DNA of 64,000 bases, from positions 16,847,720 through 16,911,719 of the forward strand of contig OZ038438.1 of NCBI GenBank assembly GCA_964036275.1, written 5' to 3'. Source of the DNA: Litoditis marina. Its lineage: Eukaryota > Nematoda > Chromadorea > Rhabditida > Rhabditidae. The notes under the pieces were generated by a model that had not been told where the DNA came from, did no database searches, and saw only the letters and a program-made list of their open reading frames with translations. Below, piece after piece: positions 1 to 13,677 of the stretch. A program made the position numbers and the translations under genes. Positions within the stretch are counted from its first letter, which is position 1; the number at the start of each line of letters is the position of its first letter.

Positions 1-26
1 GAAACTTGTACTTTTAGCCCTTTTAG

Positions 27-3000
27 GAAAAGCAGGAGCGTCTGGTTCCATCGTCCACGGTTGGTGCTCGAGTGGTGGGTGGGGAGTGTCTCAATGAACA
101 GGCCGTCTTGACCCTAGATGGCACAAAGGTTAGCTCATATGTCTTATTTCCCCTCACTACATCACACAAACTAATTGGAAACAAGGCAATGAAATTGTAT
201 TTGTTTGTTTTCTTTTTCAGGTAGATGAACTGATAGCAACATACACGCAAAACGTGCCTGACCAGTCGCAACCTGCCGTGGAGCTTGTGCCTACTTCCAG
301 TTGCCACATTTCTGATGACAAAAAACTAACTGCCAATGCTAGGCGGTTACAGGTGATTTATTCTAAAAAATCTCCTCTATAGTCCTGCTCAGAATAGGTG
401 AACGGTTTCTCTGAGGCGGCTTAGTTCATGTATGTATGCTGCTTGCGATGGATGTTTCAACCACTGACAAAAGTATGTTATGTGCTGGCGCCAATCAATA
501 TGACTGTACTATCTGTGCTTCTTAGAAACATTGCGCGAATTTCTGCGATAATCAAGCTACAAATGCGAGAGAGCATAGCGGTTAACGAGGCCGCAGACAG
601 GCTAAGGTAGTGTACGTCTCTCTGATCTCACACTCTCGGCGAGACTGCTACAAAAGGTTTGCTAATTGGCAATTGACAGGGACTAACTGTCTGAGTTCTT
701 CACATCATAAATTGAAGCCTCTCATCTCATTTATTTAAATCGGTGTAGTTGTTCATTTCACCAGGCATTTTTTCGCAAACTGAAGTCTTTCAGGTACTCA
801 CCGCTTGTGTGGAAGCCATTTTCGATAATCGGCTGTCAGAAGCAAGAAAGGTAGGGGTTATCTCCTACTTTTGTGTTGCCATTCTTTTTCTAATATTCTG
901 ATAAGTTGACCCATCCATACGTAGAACGCGGCAATAGCACTTGGAGACTGGTCAATATAGTTTTCTGCTCTCCACAGTTCTAAATTTAATGAAAACTAGA
1001 GCTATTCTTCCTCGAAGTTCTTTTGAGTTGATTAATGGTTATCATAGATGATGAGCGCGGTGGAGTTATCTCTCCGTTCAGTGGAAGTGCGAGTGTCTCT
1101 CTGTCAACACCTAAGTAGAGCAGCTGTGCCGGTTACACGAGCCACATTGAATCCGCCGCAGTTCGAGCTGGTGGTCCGCCTTCTCAATGCAGCACTGCAG
1201 GTAACTTCGTTGATTAGCTCCGAGTTTGAAATTGATGTAAGACGTAATAAGTAGAAGGTGTCAAAGAAAATATCGGCGCATGTGCATTCCAAACCACAAA
1301 ACTGAAATCGGCTCTTATTTTTAGTCGATTTTAGTTTCATGGAGAGGGGTTCAGTTCATCGTACCGTGGTTGTATATGTTCATTGTATGACCCAATACAA
1401 CTTCAACGTGTTTATTTTAACTCGCAGGTGGATTGGAAGCATTCACTAATCTATTTATCGTCTCCAGTGTGTCTTGCTGAGTTTGACCATGCATTGTTTC
1501 ATGACGGCTATCATAATTTCTTGTCGATTTGCAGCAAGAATCGGATGAGGATGAGCATGGAATTGCCTATGCCTGTTTGCATTTGTGCAACTTGTACTGC
1601 AGGGTGAGTACGAAAGACTAAAAATTGATTGGCGAAATAATGGGCAGTTTGGATATTTACTATTTAGGTTGGTGTGAAAGTTATCAAATTGTAAAAATCT
1701 AATTATGCCCATGATGTCAAAAAATGTGCGTTTTTTTTCAGCGCCTTTCACAAGGAGTTCATCAGTTTGCGTACACCTGTGTACAAGACCACCCGGTGTG
1801 GTCCAATCATCGTTTCTGGGAGGCCGCGTTTTTCCACGATGTTCATGAATTAGTGAGACGACACTACGGCTGTACACCTGCTGCAGAAACGCCTCTTACT
1901 GGAAATGTATGTGTTTTAGTTATTTATTATTTTATTTGTGTACTTTTCACTTTTGACGTGACTGTTGTGGTGTAAACATAAAAAAAATCTTTTCGGTTTT
2001 GAACGAATGTGAAACTAATTGCGACTTTATCAGAATGGTCACAACTAGTTTTCGGTTTGTGTTGTTCCCTTTCGAAAGTCGTAAATTTGTAAACATTCAG
2101 CTCTAGTGCAACTTTTTGTTGATGATTTAAGTTGTTTCGAAGAGGCAAATTTAATCTTGCATATATGTTTTCTCGATTGATCGTTGGTGTTTCAGTCTGT
2201 CACTGACATGTGGAACTTGCTTGAAGAACCCACGAGTCTGACTGTTGCTGCGGAAAGATTGCGGAAATCGAAGAGCCTCACCGCAAAGGAGCTGGAACAG
2301 AGCAATGAAATGGTTTGTTTGGGCAGTGGCAACATCTTCTTCTTGTTTGATCTTTGTACACGTCATAATTTGCGAATTTCGACCGAATGTAACGAGATCA
2401 AGATACAAACACTGTATGTATGCTGGCTAGGGCAACATCATCGTATAGGCTATTGTAGAGCAAGCGAACCCTATAGTGGACCAGTGGAGTCAGGACGATA
2501 GTTTTGTGACTTTACGCAGTATTTGTAGTTTATTTGTAGCATTTCATTTGTGAATCAGATCCCATGTTTAGAACGCAAATTCAGCCATAATCATAGATTT
2601 AGCTGATAGTTCAAGGGACAGTTTCTATGTTTTCAGGAGGAAGCTTTCGTTTACGGACAAGCCAAACATTACATAAATCTGATGGTGTATCTTCGTGTGC
2701 CGCTAGACCCCTCCCGTCTGCGAAGAATAGACAAAGTGGAACTAGAATCACGAGGGAATCTCGTCGGACAACGTGATAGGGTACGCAATGTATACTCAAT
2801 TAATTTTCCGTGCCATACCATTCTTGAAAGTAAAATGCTCCCTGCATTCTTTTTTGTTGGTGGTCATACATTCCAGTGGTCGAGCATGTGATCATTACCC
2901 ATATTCGTATTCAAATTTTCACCTTTTTACATGTAATTATGAACATTATATCATGCATATGTCATTCTTGAATTTTCCGCTATGAAAACACAAACCGAGA

Positions 3001-6000
3001 GATCGTTAATATTGTTTGTTTTTCAGCATGAATCGGCTACAGACTCTGACTGTGAGTCGGGCTACATTGAGAATGTGAATGATGGCGACGTTGGTACAGT
3101 GGTACGTTTCAAATATATTCTTACTCTTTGGTGATCCTAGAGAACTGTAATAGCCAAATTTATTTTGGAACTGTAATAGCGAAATTTGTATGATATGCAA
3201 TCCCAGGCACCGTAGTATGTAATAGAACTCAAACCATAGGCTGTTAATTACAATTTGGCGTTTGGTCGAAACTGTAACGCAACAAATCTAGAGACAATGC
3301 GGGCGCCGGAGAGTCAGACGACGAGAGGAAAAAGTCAATATCTATGACAGCCACGCTGTATAAACAGTATTTTACTGTTTTGCAACGACGCTTGTTCTGA
3401 GAAGTGACCAGCTCAACTTAACGAAAGATATGTGAACAATTAGATCAGTCTGATGTCACCTTCCTATACCCAACTACAGTGTTTGTGAAGCCAACCTAAT
3501 AGACGTTCTAGTAGACAACTATTTTGTGACACACGGTGCCAGATCGACATTTGCTTCCAGCTGGCAACACTGTTGTCATATAGTTCGAGTCATTCCCACA
3601 CTTTGCAGCGTTGGAATATTCCAGGCTATTTTCAGCACTGTTTTCATTTTTTCGGTTTTTCAAAAACTGCAAATTTATGTTAGCGGTCGCTCAGTTTCAT
3701 GAGAACACGTTAATGAAATTTTGTTAGAATACTAATGTTTGCTTTAAGAAATAGTGCGAATGAAACGAACTATACGAGAATCTTCATGGTTGATCAGTTT
3801 CTGAGATAGACCTTTACATACATACATTCAGGTGGTGAATTGGATCTCTCGTCTCATCGATCGTCTTTGTTCGGCTTCTGGCTTGGATTCCAAGATGACG
3901 GAGCGTCTCATAAATGACATACCCGGATTCGTCGCCGTTCACATCGATAACTTGGAACAGGTTTACGCGGAAAGCAGAAAGTTGGCTCCCACCCCGAAGG
4001 TATTATTATATACTAGTCTCTTTGTCGTTTCTCTGCTCTGTCATGCAATCACAGTTCCAACAGACTTCTATTATTCATATGTATTGAAAAGAGGAAGGGA
4101 AAAACAATAGGTTGAAGACATGACGAACACATAGTGATTGAAATAATCTTCTCTAATGAATTGAGAACACCATTACATCTTATTGCAGAACAAACTGGTG
4201 AGTCCGGTGCTGTTCACTCCGTGTGAACATGTGATCGTGGGTGGTCTTCGATGTGTGCTTCTGGCCGAAGAGAAGGTGGCCGTCCCGGATGCCTTCGAAC
4301 ATGCCAGTCTCCTTCCCGCCGAGGGGGCCGTCTTCCTCACCAACTACAGAATCATCTTCAAAGGACAGCCACTCAATCCATTCCGTAAGTTTGGCTTTTC
4401 TTTTCTCTTTTTCTCAGCTACTATTTCCGATTAGCCTAATGGAAGTTTGTCTGATTTCTAAACCATGAACCATTCTTGTCTTGTTCAATCGCGCGACGCG
4501 CTCTGCGTGTGTTGTTTTTGGTTTGGCCATTGCGGACTCATTTTTTGCTTATAATTGCCAAAAGCTTCAAATATACTTTTTTTTCCGAAAACTAAAATGA
4601 GAGAACGTTAGACAACTCACACACTTGTTGGTTCCCCCACTTTTTTTCGAATTGTATTTGATTTTGACGGCTGATTGAAAATACGACTTGACCTTATTGA
4701 AAATACGATTTGTTTCCAGTTGCGGAAGACTCAATAACACGATCGTTCCCCGTTATGTCGTTGACCAAAGAGAAGACGCTTGGTTATCAATTGTTACACT
4801 CGCGGGGCCTTCTAGATGGCATCCCTCCAAAGGTTTTCCACTTGTTTTCTTCTTTGATCTCGTGGAGAGCGCACTTTCTTCTACCAATATAAAATAGATG
4901 TGATCTTAGGATGAGAATATTTATGGAACCGTGGCTTACAACGACGTAGAGAAGAGATGTTTTCAAAAACCCACTAAAAACCGAATCAAAATTGAAACAC
5001 GCGTAAACAAGAGAAGGCTGTCTGGTCTGAAGTCGCGGCCGGGGAGTAGCGTACGTGTCTTCTCAATACTCACAAATGGCTCAGAATCAAGCGAGACGCC
5101 TTTTTATCGGTGTGAAAACGCGCCAAATCGTTGATTGGTATGAAATATTGTCTCTGTGCAGAAGATTCTGATGACTTCTAACAGTAAAATACACAACGTT
5201 AAGATATGAAAATAGTTAGCTCTACTGTCTACATTTTGCGATACCATTGCTTTGAGTACTTAGGTTGATCCATTTCCAGTTCATTTTCTCATTCAATGTT
5301 CTCAGACTGCGAATGGTCTACACGATGCTATCCAGTTCCGTTCATCCGCATTTCAACTCATCAAACTAGCATTTGATGAAGAGGTACACTTTGTTTGCAG
5401 AATTATCTTCGATATAGAGTAGTATGTTTGTTCGTATGTTGGTAACATAAGTGAAATCCAGTATCGTTTTTGGAGATTCAATCAACTCAGTTATTATAGG
5501 AGTTGGGAAAGTTCAGTTTACCTGTGGCTCGAAAAGTAATATATGATATAGTTATAATTCCATTCTAATAGTGATGTTCAGGTGCTTTCGGATCAGGTGG
5601 AGTCGTTCACCAAGACTCTTTCCTCTCTTCGATGGCCAGCTTCCATTCCGCATTCGTTGTTCGCCTTCACCACTGTTCGTCATCTACTGTCAAGCACAAT
5701 GCCGGCTGGCCCTAAGGGAAAGTTCCGTTCGATCAAGGAGTTCAAGAAGACGTTGACGACACCCATGAAAGGTCTGACGTTGTCATTTTTCATAGACAAA
5801 GTTTCATAGACTCACTGTTCTGTATTATATGATTACTATGCAAAATATTTCAAAATTGGTCAATTGCACACAGGATATCGTTCCAGGAAACAAAAAAATT
5901 TGGTTCATTTTCTATCAACTGCGTTAACTTTCGATAAACTCGATTTCTTCTGTAAACCGAAATGGGGGCTATTAGATGTGGGAGTGTGACAGCCATCTGT

Positions 6001-9000
6001 TCAGGTTCACTGCTACGAAAAGGTCCATCGGAACTGGCTCAGGAAAGGTTGTCTTCATTACACAAATCGAGAACTCAGCCTTCCAGGAACGACACCCTTA
6101 TGAATACCAATGACTATCTCGATCTATCAGGTGATTTAGCTTTCGTCCAGTAATCTATATCAGTTTTGATTTTGTAAATTACCAAGTTTTCGCAGATCTT
6201 CCTGATGCTGGTACACTGGTTGCCTTCGATCAAAAACGATATGCTGTGGATTATGAGCGATTACACTTGAAGGGCGACCAGTCAATGTTCAGGATCACTC
6301 ATGCGAATACGTATTACGGTATCACGAAAAGGTTGGTTCCTATTGTTATTACCGGCCTCACACTGGAAATATCATTGAATCGCGCGGATTCTCACTTTCC
6401 GCCACATCTAGAACAAGGCTTGATTACTCTTTGATTTCCCGATGTATCAAATTTCCAAATTCTGCGACCCGATTATTCAAACAAAAAACTTTTTTGGGGA
6501 AAGTTTCGGTTTGTGTATATAAATACGTTTCATTGCAGTTATCCATCGTGTTTTGTTCTGCCAACCTCTGTGAGTGAGGATGTTCTGGCCAAACTGAGCA
6601 AGGGGTTCAAGCAGAATCGATTGCCAGTAGTCACGTGGAGCAGTCAGAGTGGCGCATTCTTGATCAGGGGCAGCGGATTGGTCTCGTCAAATGTTCTGCT
6701 CAAGATCAAGAAACAGGTGATGTGCTCGTATTGTGGCCGTTTCAGTTTGTTTAGGGTTTTTAATCGAGATTTTTGTTTGGGAACTTTTAAGTCCAGCTCT
6801 GAAAAGGAAAAAGAGAAAGTTCGTCATGAAAAAGTTGTTGTCAGAATTTCCATTTATAGTTAATTGTATCTTTTTTCGAACTTGAAACTCGAAAAAAGTG
6901 CCAGGAACATATCCTGTAAAAGAACAAGGGGCCGGATAGTCATCTGGCTAGCGCTCGGCTGTCGCTCCAATGGCCCGGGTTCAATCCCCGCTGGCCGCGG
7001 TATCTGTCTGGCCCGCATGAAGTGATAACAGAGCTCACCCAGGCCTAGCACCACTTTTTACGGTTGATATTAATAATGTATGTCTTTTACATTAGAGGAA
7101 TGATGCGAAAAACTGAGCAAATTGTTTGTACAAAAGTTTTTTTCATTTCATTGTTTACAGGCAACACTTCTGCATGGACATGAGGCAGTTGGCGGCGGTA
7201 ATCTGAGTGGCAGCCGGTTGACTTTGGCATCCAAGGAGAGTGGCGGAGAGAACAACGCACTTCATAGCAGTGAATATCAGGTGCGAGAACATTCGTATCC
7301 ATAGTTATGTGATAAAGATATATAGCTGGAGATGGTGGATTGAATTGAGTTTTCTTGCTGTCGTAGTCGTATTATACTTACTATGTGTAAAACTCCGTTT
7401 ATCGGATGTTTGTGTGGTAGTGTTAATATGTGTATTTTGAGGAGCAATATATGAATCGTCTGGCCCAGTTATCCCCTAGTTCGGCCATCAACGACTCGTC
7501 TCATCTGACTGGCAGTGTGACCAGTTTGATGTCATTTGACAGCCTGATTACTGCCGATGGTGCGTTCTCACTTTTACATTTATTGAATGAACTTGCGAAA
7601 TTGTACTACACACATATAGGAGGCTCGTTGGTTGCTGTGCAAGTATGTGAGTAGTTGCTTGTGTGAATCGGCATCTCAGTGAAGAGTGTGAGTGTATTCT
7701 GTCGGTTGCAGGTGCTTCGATGAGAGCAACTCCTGACCTGAATCGTCGATCGAATAGTGATTCCACTCGCTCTTCCACTGCCTTCATTCGCTCCAGTGGC
7801 GGCAGGCCGGGCGGAAAACGTACGACATATTTTCTCTTTATAGTCATGAAGACTTTTGGATGGTTTCATTGGAATATGTGCTTAGTGTATGAGCCTACGC
7901 TCGAAGAACAACACCAAAATCGTCTTGAATCAGGGTCGGAACGATTTTGAGTGGCACCTATCATTGAGCAAGTTTCAATGATATATTTTCTATTTATATG
8001 GGTCTCATTTAAACAGCGTCCCTTACATACCGCGATTCCCTTATTTTTTCCCGTAATCTACCGACAATTATATAGGATTATATAATGGTTTCCTGTATGC
8101 CCCACTTCTTTTTTTCGGGATCTTTTGCTAACCCCTATCATAGAAGAGGCGGTTCATGCTCATCAATGCATCTTGTTTTAATACTCATATTGAAAATGAT
8201 AATACCTCACAAATGTGGGATTGTCGTATTCTAAAACATTTTTACAGGAAATTATCTAAATGTCATGACTTGCAGTTCCGTCAATAGGAGGTCCAAGGTC
8301 TCTAGCTCCTATGGACAGACAGCAATTACAACGGAATATGCAGAAGGCATTGAGTAGTATGGACAGGAAGAATTTGTACATTCTTGTGGAGAAAGGCCAC
8401 TCTAAGGTAACCCTTATTTACTTATATATGTTTTCAAGCAATATTTCTCCAGTTTTGTAGTACTTATCACTTTCGCTCAAGCGAAGTTAACCTCTGTTCA
8501 TTTTATCGGGTGGTTTATGTTGCCTACGAGTCGGAAAGTTGTGGTTTTTTTCTCTTTATTAATGTCGTTTTCAGATACTGCGCTGCGACAAGAACTGCGA
8601 GTTTGTGCCGATTTCGTTCCCATCCACGCAACAAATGAAAATAGCTTTCAAGAAGATATTGAGAGTGATGAATCTCAGCCCTGGGTCATACCTGGAAAAT
8701 ACTTCCTACCACCACGCACTCGACGATTCAGGCTGGTTGCAGCTGGTGTGTACTTTTAGAATGTAGGCACATGTGTACTTACAGAAAAATGCTTCTGCAA
8801 TGTCCCATATTTTGTAGTTCATTCACCATATAAAACACCTGATTTTCAATCAATTTTTGTGAACAACAAAATCGCCTCACGTATGCCCTAACAATTAACG
8901 CTGACCGTTTGATCGACGGTGCCTGAGCGGTTGCTAGTTGAAGCTTTGAAATTACGTGAGCAGATGTCCTAAATTTCAGGTTTCCAATCTTCTCGCGTTG

Positions 9001-12000
9001 TCCACTTCAATTGCGGGAATTGTCAGCACGCTGAATTCATCGGTAAGCTTGTATATGTTGTCTTTTGTTCTCGATTTTACACGTTGGTTGGGTAATGGGT
9101 TTGGCGATTTGGTTCGATTGAGATAGCTCCACTGTATTCACTCTTCAGGTGGCATTATGCATCGAGGACGGATGGGATACTACCTGTCAACTGACTTCAA
9201 TTGCTCAGATTCTACTCGATCCTTATTATAGGACCTTGGATGGCTTCAAGGTTATACTATATTTCATCCATACTCGTTGATTGTCTTGTTCTTATACCTA
9301 AGAAATTGTCTATATCAAGGTTGGGCGCATTTATATGTGTACGTGCACTTTTCTCCAGCGTATTGAGCTCGTGAAAATTTCCCTTCGTGTTGCTGCCTAG
9401 AATTAGATATTTTGAATTGAGACTTTAAACTGTTCAGGTTCTAATAGAAAAGGAGTGGCTCGCGTTCGGACATCGTTTCTCACATCGTGCGAATCACACG
9501 ATTTCATCGCAAAGTAGTGGAATCGCGCCGGTGTTCTTAATGTTCCTTGATCTTGTTCATCAGGTGAGTCAGTTATTTTCAAATGGAACAATACACTGGG
9601 AAATAAGAAATCTTTCTTGAAACTGACGTTTCAGCTGTAGGGAATGTATGCTTTTGTTGTCCCCAGCTCACCGCCCTGTATTCGTGTTTGTCTGTGTGGC
9701 AATAATTTCAATTAGAAATAGGGAGGTGGGTGTAAATGCTTCTTCCAGTAACACTTAGTTTAGATAATCCTCTTTCCAGTTGGTTCATCAGTTTCCGCAT
9801 GCGTTCGAGTTCAACGACTTCTATCTGCGCTTCCTCGCCTACCACAGTCAGTCGGCTTTCTTCCGTACCTTTCTGTTGGACTCGGAGAGGGAACGAGTTC
9901 AACTGGAACGCATGGCTCCCGACAGTAGTCAGGGTCACAAGGGATGTATATGGAACTACATTCAGGTCGGTTGCACATCCTCTAGTCCTGGCATTATTAG
10001 GGTATACATGGGCGAATTCTTACTTTAATTGTGAGTTGCTATACAACGGTACTTGACTAATACATTATGCTCACTTTTGATCAACGAGGTTATTGAAACA
10101 CTATTGTGACTATCCGTTTACATAATTATTGGATGGACACGTTTTCAGATTCGCTCCAGTCGATCTCCAATATTCCACAACATTGACTATGACGGTGAAC
10201 ATTGTGGAGTTCTGGTACCAGCCACTTCAATTGCTGCCTTAAATGTGTGGACATTCTATACACACAACGGCTTCAGTCATGGATCTCCCTACGACATAGG
10301 TTCATTTTCCCTTCTTCTCAATATATCACCCCTTTCTTCATTCAGCTAAGCACGGCGTTCTCGCCTATAGTAATTTTTGCTATTAAACTTGTATTGAGCT
10401 CCGTCCACAACATTTTCGTGGCGTAACACTGTATCCCACTGCAATTTGTTCTGACTGATCACAGCACTGTTTCTCTGCGTATCGCGCATATTTTTGCGCG
10501 AATCATACAAGAAGCGTTTAAAAGCGATTCGTTATTTATTAAAGCTGTAGTCGAGAACGCCGTGTAAGAGACACTGGACTATGTTAGGAGTTCTTTCCAC
10601 GTTTACTCCATAAACACTTGAATGATTGTAATTTCATCGTTGTTGTTAGATGATTGATTGCGATAAGCTGAGCTGTTGTTCAGAGATAGCGGAAGCGGAG
10701 ATAATTGAGCGAGACGAAGATCAGCTGAGTCGGGTGGAAGGAGTCACCCGCTTCGACGCCTCCAAAGTCTGTGTGGTCGACTGTGCAACCCGCTGTTTGG
10801 ACCTCAAGTCTGATGATGGAATCACGTACCTTTTTCAGGTCTACTTTCCGCTATTCTCACCAAGACTTTGGCAGCGTGCCAATGAGCGTTTTAGACGGTT
10901 TCTCATCATGTTAGAGTTTTGTTTTAAAGAATCGGTATTTTTGGACGTCCTTTTCAACCCTAGCGACAGCATGTGAGCGAAGACGTTTCCGAAAACAAAG
11001 GTTTTCTATGAAAAATATCGAAAATTACCATGCTGCAAACAGTGGGAATGTCGAAAATTGTATATTTCCCTGGTTTTATATTGTTGGTGAATGTGTTTTT
11101 GCTTACAGACGGCTGACCGGATGAACCCATTGGAGAAGTCAAATGGACTGAGTTGGCAGGGAGCGTGGAAAACTACTAACGATAAGCTACGCAAGACTGA
11201 TGTGGAAGTTAGTTATAATAATATTATATAGTTCTTAACAAAGTTAGGGTAATGCGTAATGAGGCATTTGTCCCTCAAACTACCTAGGTCCAACTCGTGT
11301 TGAATAATTATTCACATATACTTTGTTATCTGTCAGTTAATTCCCTGCCGCGTCAATTACACATAATTAACACAGGAATTCGATCTCGGATACGAGCAAT
11401 ATGTCCAACGAATCATGTTGAAGAAGTCTGCCGTACGAGTTCTCATGCGAGGAATTGCAGTTCAAATATCTTCTAGCAAGTTGAAGTCAGTTCGCTTTCA
11501 ATGTTTTCAAAACTTACAATTAAATGGTAGCTGAATAAAGTTCTATGATGATATCACGAAAGCGATGAGTGATATTCATCGTAACGAAAATATATGTCAC
11601 TCACGGAGGGTCGAACTAAGAGTGAGAAAATGCCACTGACAGACCTTCGAAAAGAATTTTTTCGAAATACCAATTTGATGAGTACGAGAATGGATATGGG
11701 TGTCTTTTTACCAATGAGTTTCGTGGAAACGACCATTGTTCTGATTGTGTAATGTGTGTTTATGTTTTTCAGTCAACCGAAGAGTCACAATTTCGAGCAC
11801 TACAGCGCAAGCGGAAGCCAAGGCCATACGTGCGATGTTTGTCATGTGGCGTTGTATGGAACCGTGGTACATACCGGTAAGTACATCTTGTGGACTTTCC
11901 TCCTGTGTACAATTATTGGGGAAAATGTACAGTCGCCCCCCACCCAACAATCACCCTCCTCGTGGTACTATTACCCCCCGCCTAATTGAAATCCTAGAAA

Positions 12001-13677
12001 AATCGCGCGAAGGGGGGGGGGGGGGTAATTGGTAAATGGGTGGGGGGACATTGTACATCTTCGACAATGAACAATCACCCCCCACAATACACAATACAAA
12101 GTACATACCCGGAACTGATGAACAATCACCCCCCACTCAACCCAAGACTGCAGTAAATAAGCATGGTGTATAATCGCCCCCCAAAGGTGGGGGGCGATTG
12201 TAGTACGGGCCCTTTTCAACCCATTTTCGACCAGGGTGGGGGGCGAATGTAAACTACTCCCCAATTATTGACCTGTAGCAATTCAGTGGATTTGTTTTTT
12301 TTTTTCAGGTCAAATTTGTCGTAATTGTGGTCTGATCGCTCATGATAAATGCATCGTGAACATTTCGTGGGCCTGCGGAAATCAGCCACCAGACTCTTCT
12401 ACTGCAAAGTCACAGGCTGTGTGTAACCAAGATTTGGGGATGGAGAAAACGGCACTGCCTTCGTCTCACAATGACACCACGTTGAATATGGGTGCGTTCG
12501 ATTTACACGGGCAGTTTTCTTGTAGAATTCCTATTCTGTGGAAATTGAATTGGTTAGGTTTTTTACAATATCTCAATTTCTATGGATAGTACATGACAAT
12601 TAAGTGAACACCACTGAGTCAAACAAGTGTGTGTAGTTGACAGCTGTTCATGACTATTTCACGAATCACTTGTTAACCATGTTCAGGAACCAGCCAAACC
12701 CTGACGATGGGTCGTGTTGGTAGATCCACACTACTTCACCAAGGATACTTGAGCAAGAAGGGCGCCACGTTCAAACTATGGACTCCCCGTTGGTTCACAC
12801 TGGAGGCCCACAGTCATAAGGTCCATACTGACAGATGACAACTTTTCTATTCCTCATGAACAGTTAGAATAGTTAGAGTTGTTACTATACTTGACCAACC
12901 TCATTTTCGAGGAAATTTGCTAATGGAACTGGTCTAAGTTTCCCGTCCACATTTTATGGTACACAAACAGAAACAAAATCACACATATGGGCTTTTCACC
13001 AGTCTGCAAGTGTTTTCTCTTTTTGTTTTGGATATTTTTTATGGCACACTGAACACGTCTGTTCTAGTTATTGTACTATGAGTCGGAAATGGACGGAACA
13101 TGCCGTGGCAGTGTGGACCTCTGTGATGTGGGCAGTGTCGAAGTGGAGATGAGTGGAAACAAAGCCATATTGGAGGTAGGTCAAATGCTGCCAAGTTCAT
13201 AAAGTGAAGCATTTCTAATGGTAGTTTATCCTATACATATGAGTCGCGTCTTTAATCACAACTTTTATATTCTACTCCAAACGTGGCCAATTACACAAGC
13301 AACCGGGTTGCATGCAACCAAAATGCAACCCGGTTGCATGTGTAAAGAAAATTTGGTTGCTTTTCAAATGCAACCAAAAGCAACCAATTTGCAGTAAAAA
13401 CAGGAAAATTACCAAAAATTGAGTGTTTGGTTGCATTTGAAAAGCAACCAAATTTTCTTAACACATGCAACCCGGTTGCATTCTGGTTGCATGTGTAAAC
13501 CGCCTTCAAACGTTACAATTTGATTGAGATATGTAAGATGGTATGCTCCTAATTAGTGATTGATGATTACTAAATTTACAGCTGCGTACGAAGAAACGAA
13601 CGTTTTCTTTCATGGCTGATGGAAAATTGGAAGCTGATTTGTGGAAAGAGAAAATTGAGCAGGTTTTGAGAGAGTAG
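27..13677 (+). CDS. mtm-5: SBF / myotubularin-related 5/13-type pseudophosphatase (5' end outside the window)
   Basis: Myotubularin-family protein that in animals acts as a DENN-type Rab exchange factor and partner of active myotubularins on endosomes. The 35 visible coding exons give 1,487 codons before the stop. Exons: 27-128, 221-352, 794-850, 1048-1200, 1535-1603, 1742-1906, 2196-2312, 2637-2780, 3027-3101, 3832-3999, 4189-4384, 4720-4832, 5306-5383, 5582-5771, 6005-6130, 6196-6331, 6539-6716, 7161-7280, 7442-7559, 7712-7819, 8276-8406, 8575-8745, 8980-9042, 9149-9250, 9438-9563, 9780-9965, 10149-10299, 10684-10838, 11109-11207, 11376-11485, 11773-11876, 12309-12491, 12687-12820, 13068-13175, 13582-13677. 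Visible regions: post-DENN helical part ([28 protein letters not shown]), GRAM (about residues 395-530), myotubularin domain (about 560-1160), a C1 zinc finger (about 1283-1334) and a C-terminal PH domain (about 1392-1485). The catalytic loop reads IEDGWDTT, so both the nucleophilic Cys and the Arg are gone, as in vertebrate SBF1/2. The uDENN/cDENN part must lie left of position 27. The symbol is by homology with C. elegans. Confidence 0.95.
4494..4646. repeat. Interspersed repeat shared with 45.89-46.02 kb, carrying a palindrome-end motif
   Basis: Intronic sequence from CGACGCGCTCTGCGTG through GGTTTGGCCATTGCGGACTC to AGAGAACGTTAGA closely matches 45,886-46,015. It is followed directly by TTGTTGGTTCCCCCACTTTT, which is also the outer end of the long palindrome at 47,489-47,860. 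The repeat joins sequence that is about 1.5 kb apart in the other copy region, which suggests one composite family. Confidence 0.6.
6926..7010 (+). repeat. tRNA-like sequence / SINE head in a SBF intron
   Basis: A stretch with a good Pol III B box (GGTTCAATCC at about 6979), an A-box-like TAGTCATCTGG, and outer GGCCGG/CTGGCC pairing. The anticodon arm does not fold properly and the length is short, so a working tRNA is unlikely. It fits a tRNA pseudogene or the 5' head of a tRNA-derived SINE, lying in the intron between 6716 and 7161. Confidence 0.45.
11920..12261. mobile_element. Foldback MITE made of CCCCCCA tracts, 9-bp target duplication
   Basis: The element is flanked by identical 9-bp direct repeats CAATTATTG (11,911-11,919 and 12,262-12,270). 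Its ends are inverted: GGGAAAATGTACAGTCGCCC at the left and, read on the minus strand, GGGAGTAGTTTACATTCGCC at the right. The interior holds repeated CCCCCCA/TGGGGGG blocks, an uninterrupted run of G near 12,012-12,026 and a perfect hairpin ATCGCCCCCC-AAAGGT-GGGGGGCGAT at about 12,173-12,198. It sits in the SBF intron that splits the C1 zinc finger. No transposase is encoded. A 9-bp duplication is typical of Mutator-like elements. Confidence 0.75.
13285..13504. mobile_element. Foldback MITE made of GCAACCGGGTTGC motifs, near-perfect 9-bp target duplication
   Basis: Lies in the last SBF intron. The flanks are TCCAAACGT (13,276-13,284) and TTCAAACGT (13,505-13,513), matching at 8 of 9 positions. 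The ends are inverted: GGCCAATTACACAAGCAACC at the left, GGCGGTTTACACATGCAACC reading in from the right. Inside, GCAACC/GGTTGC is repeated many times so that the two halves form one long imperfect hairpin. It does not encode protein. Confidence 0.75.

Noticed and set aside
526..606. Possible extra SBF exon between AG at 525 and GT at 607
   Set aside because: Exons 221-352 and 794-850 already join in phase 0 and match the family; the candidate contains an in-frame stop in that phase.
9980..10430. ORF segments on the + strand around 10.0-10.4 kb
   Set aside because: They run from SBF exon 26 or 27 into adjacent introns; splice sites and domain alignment define shorter exons.
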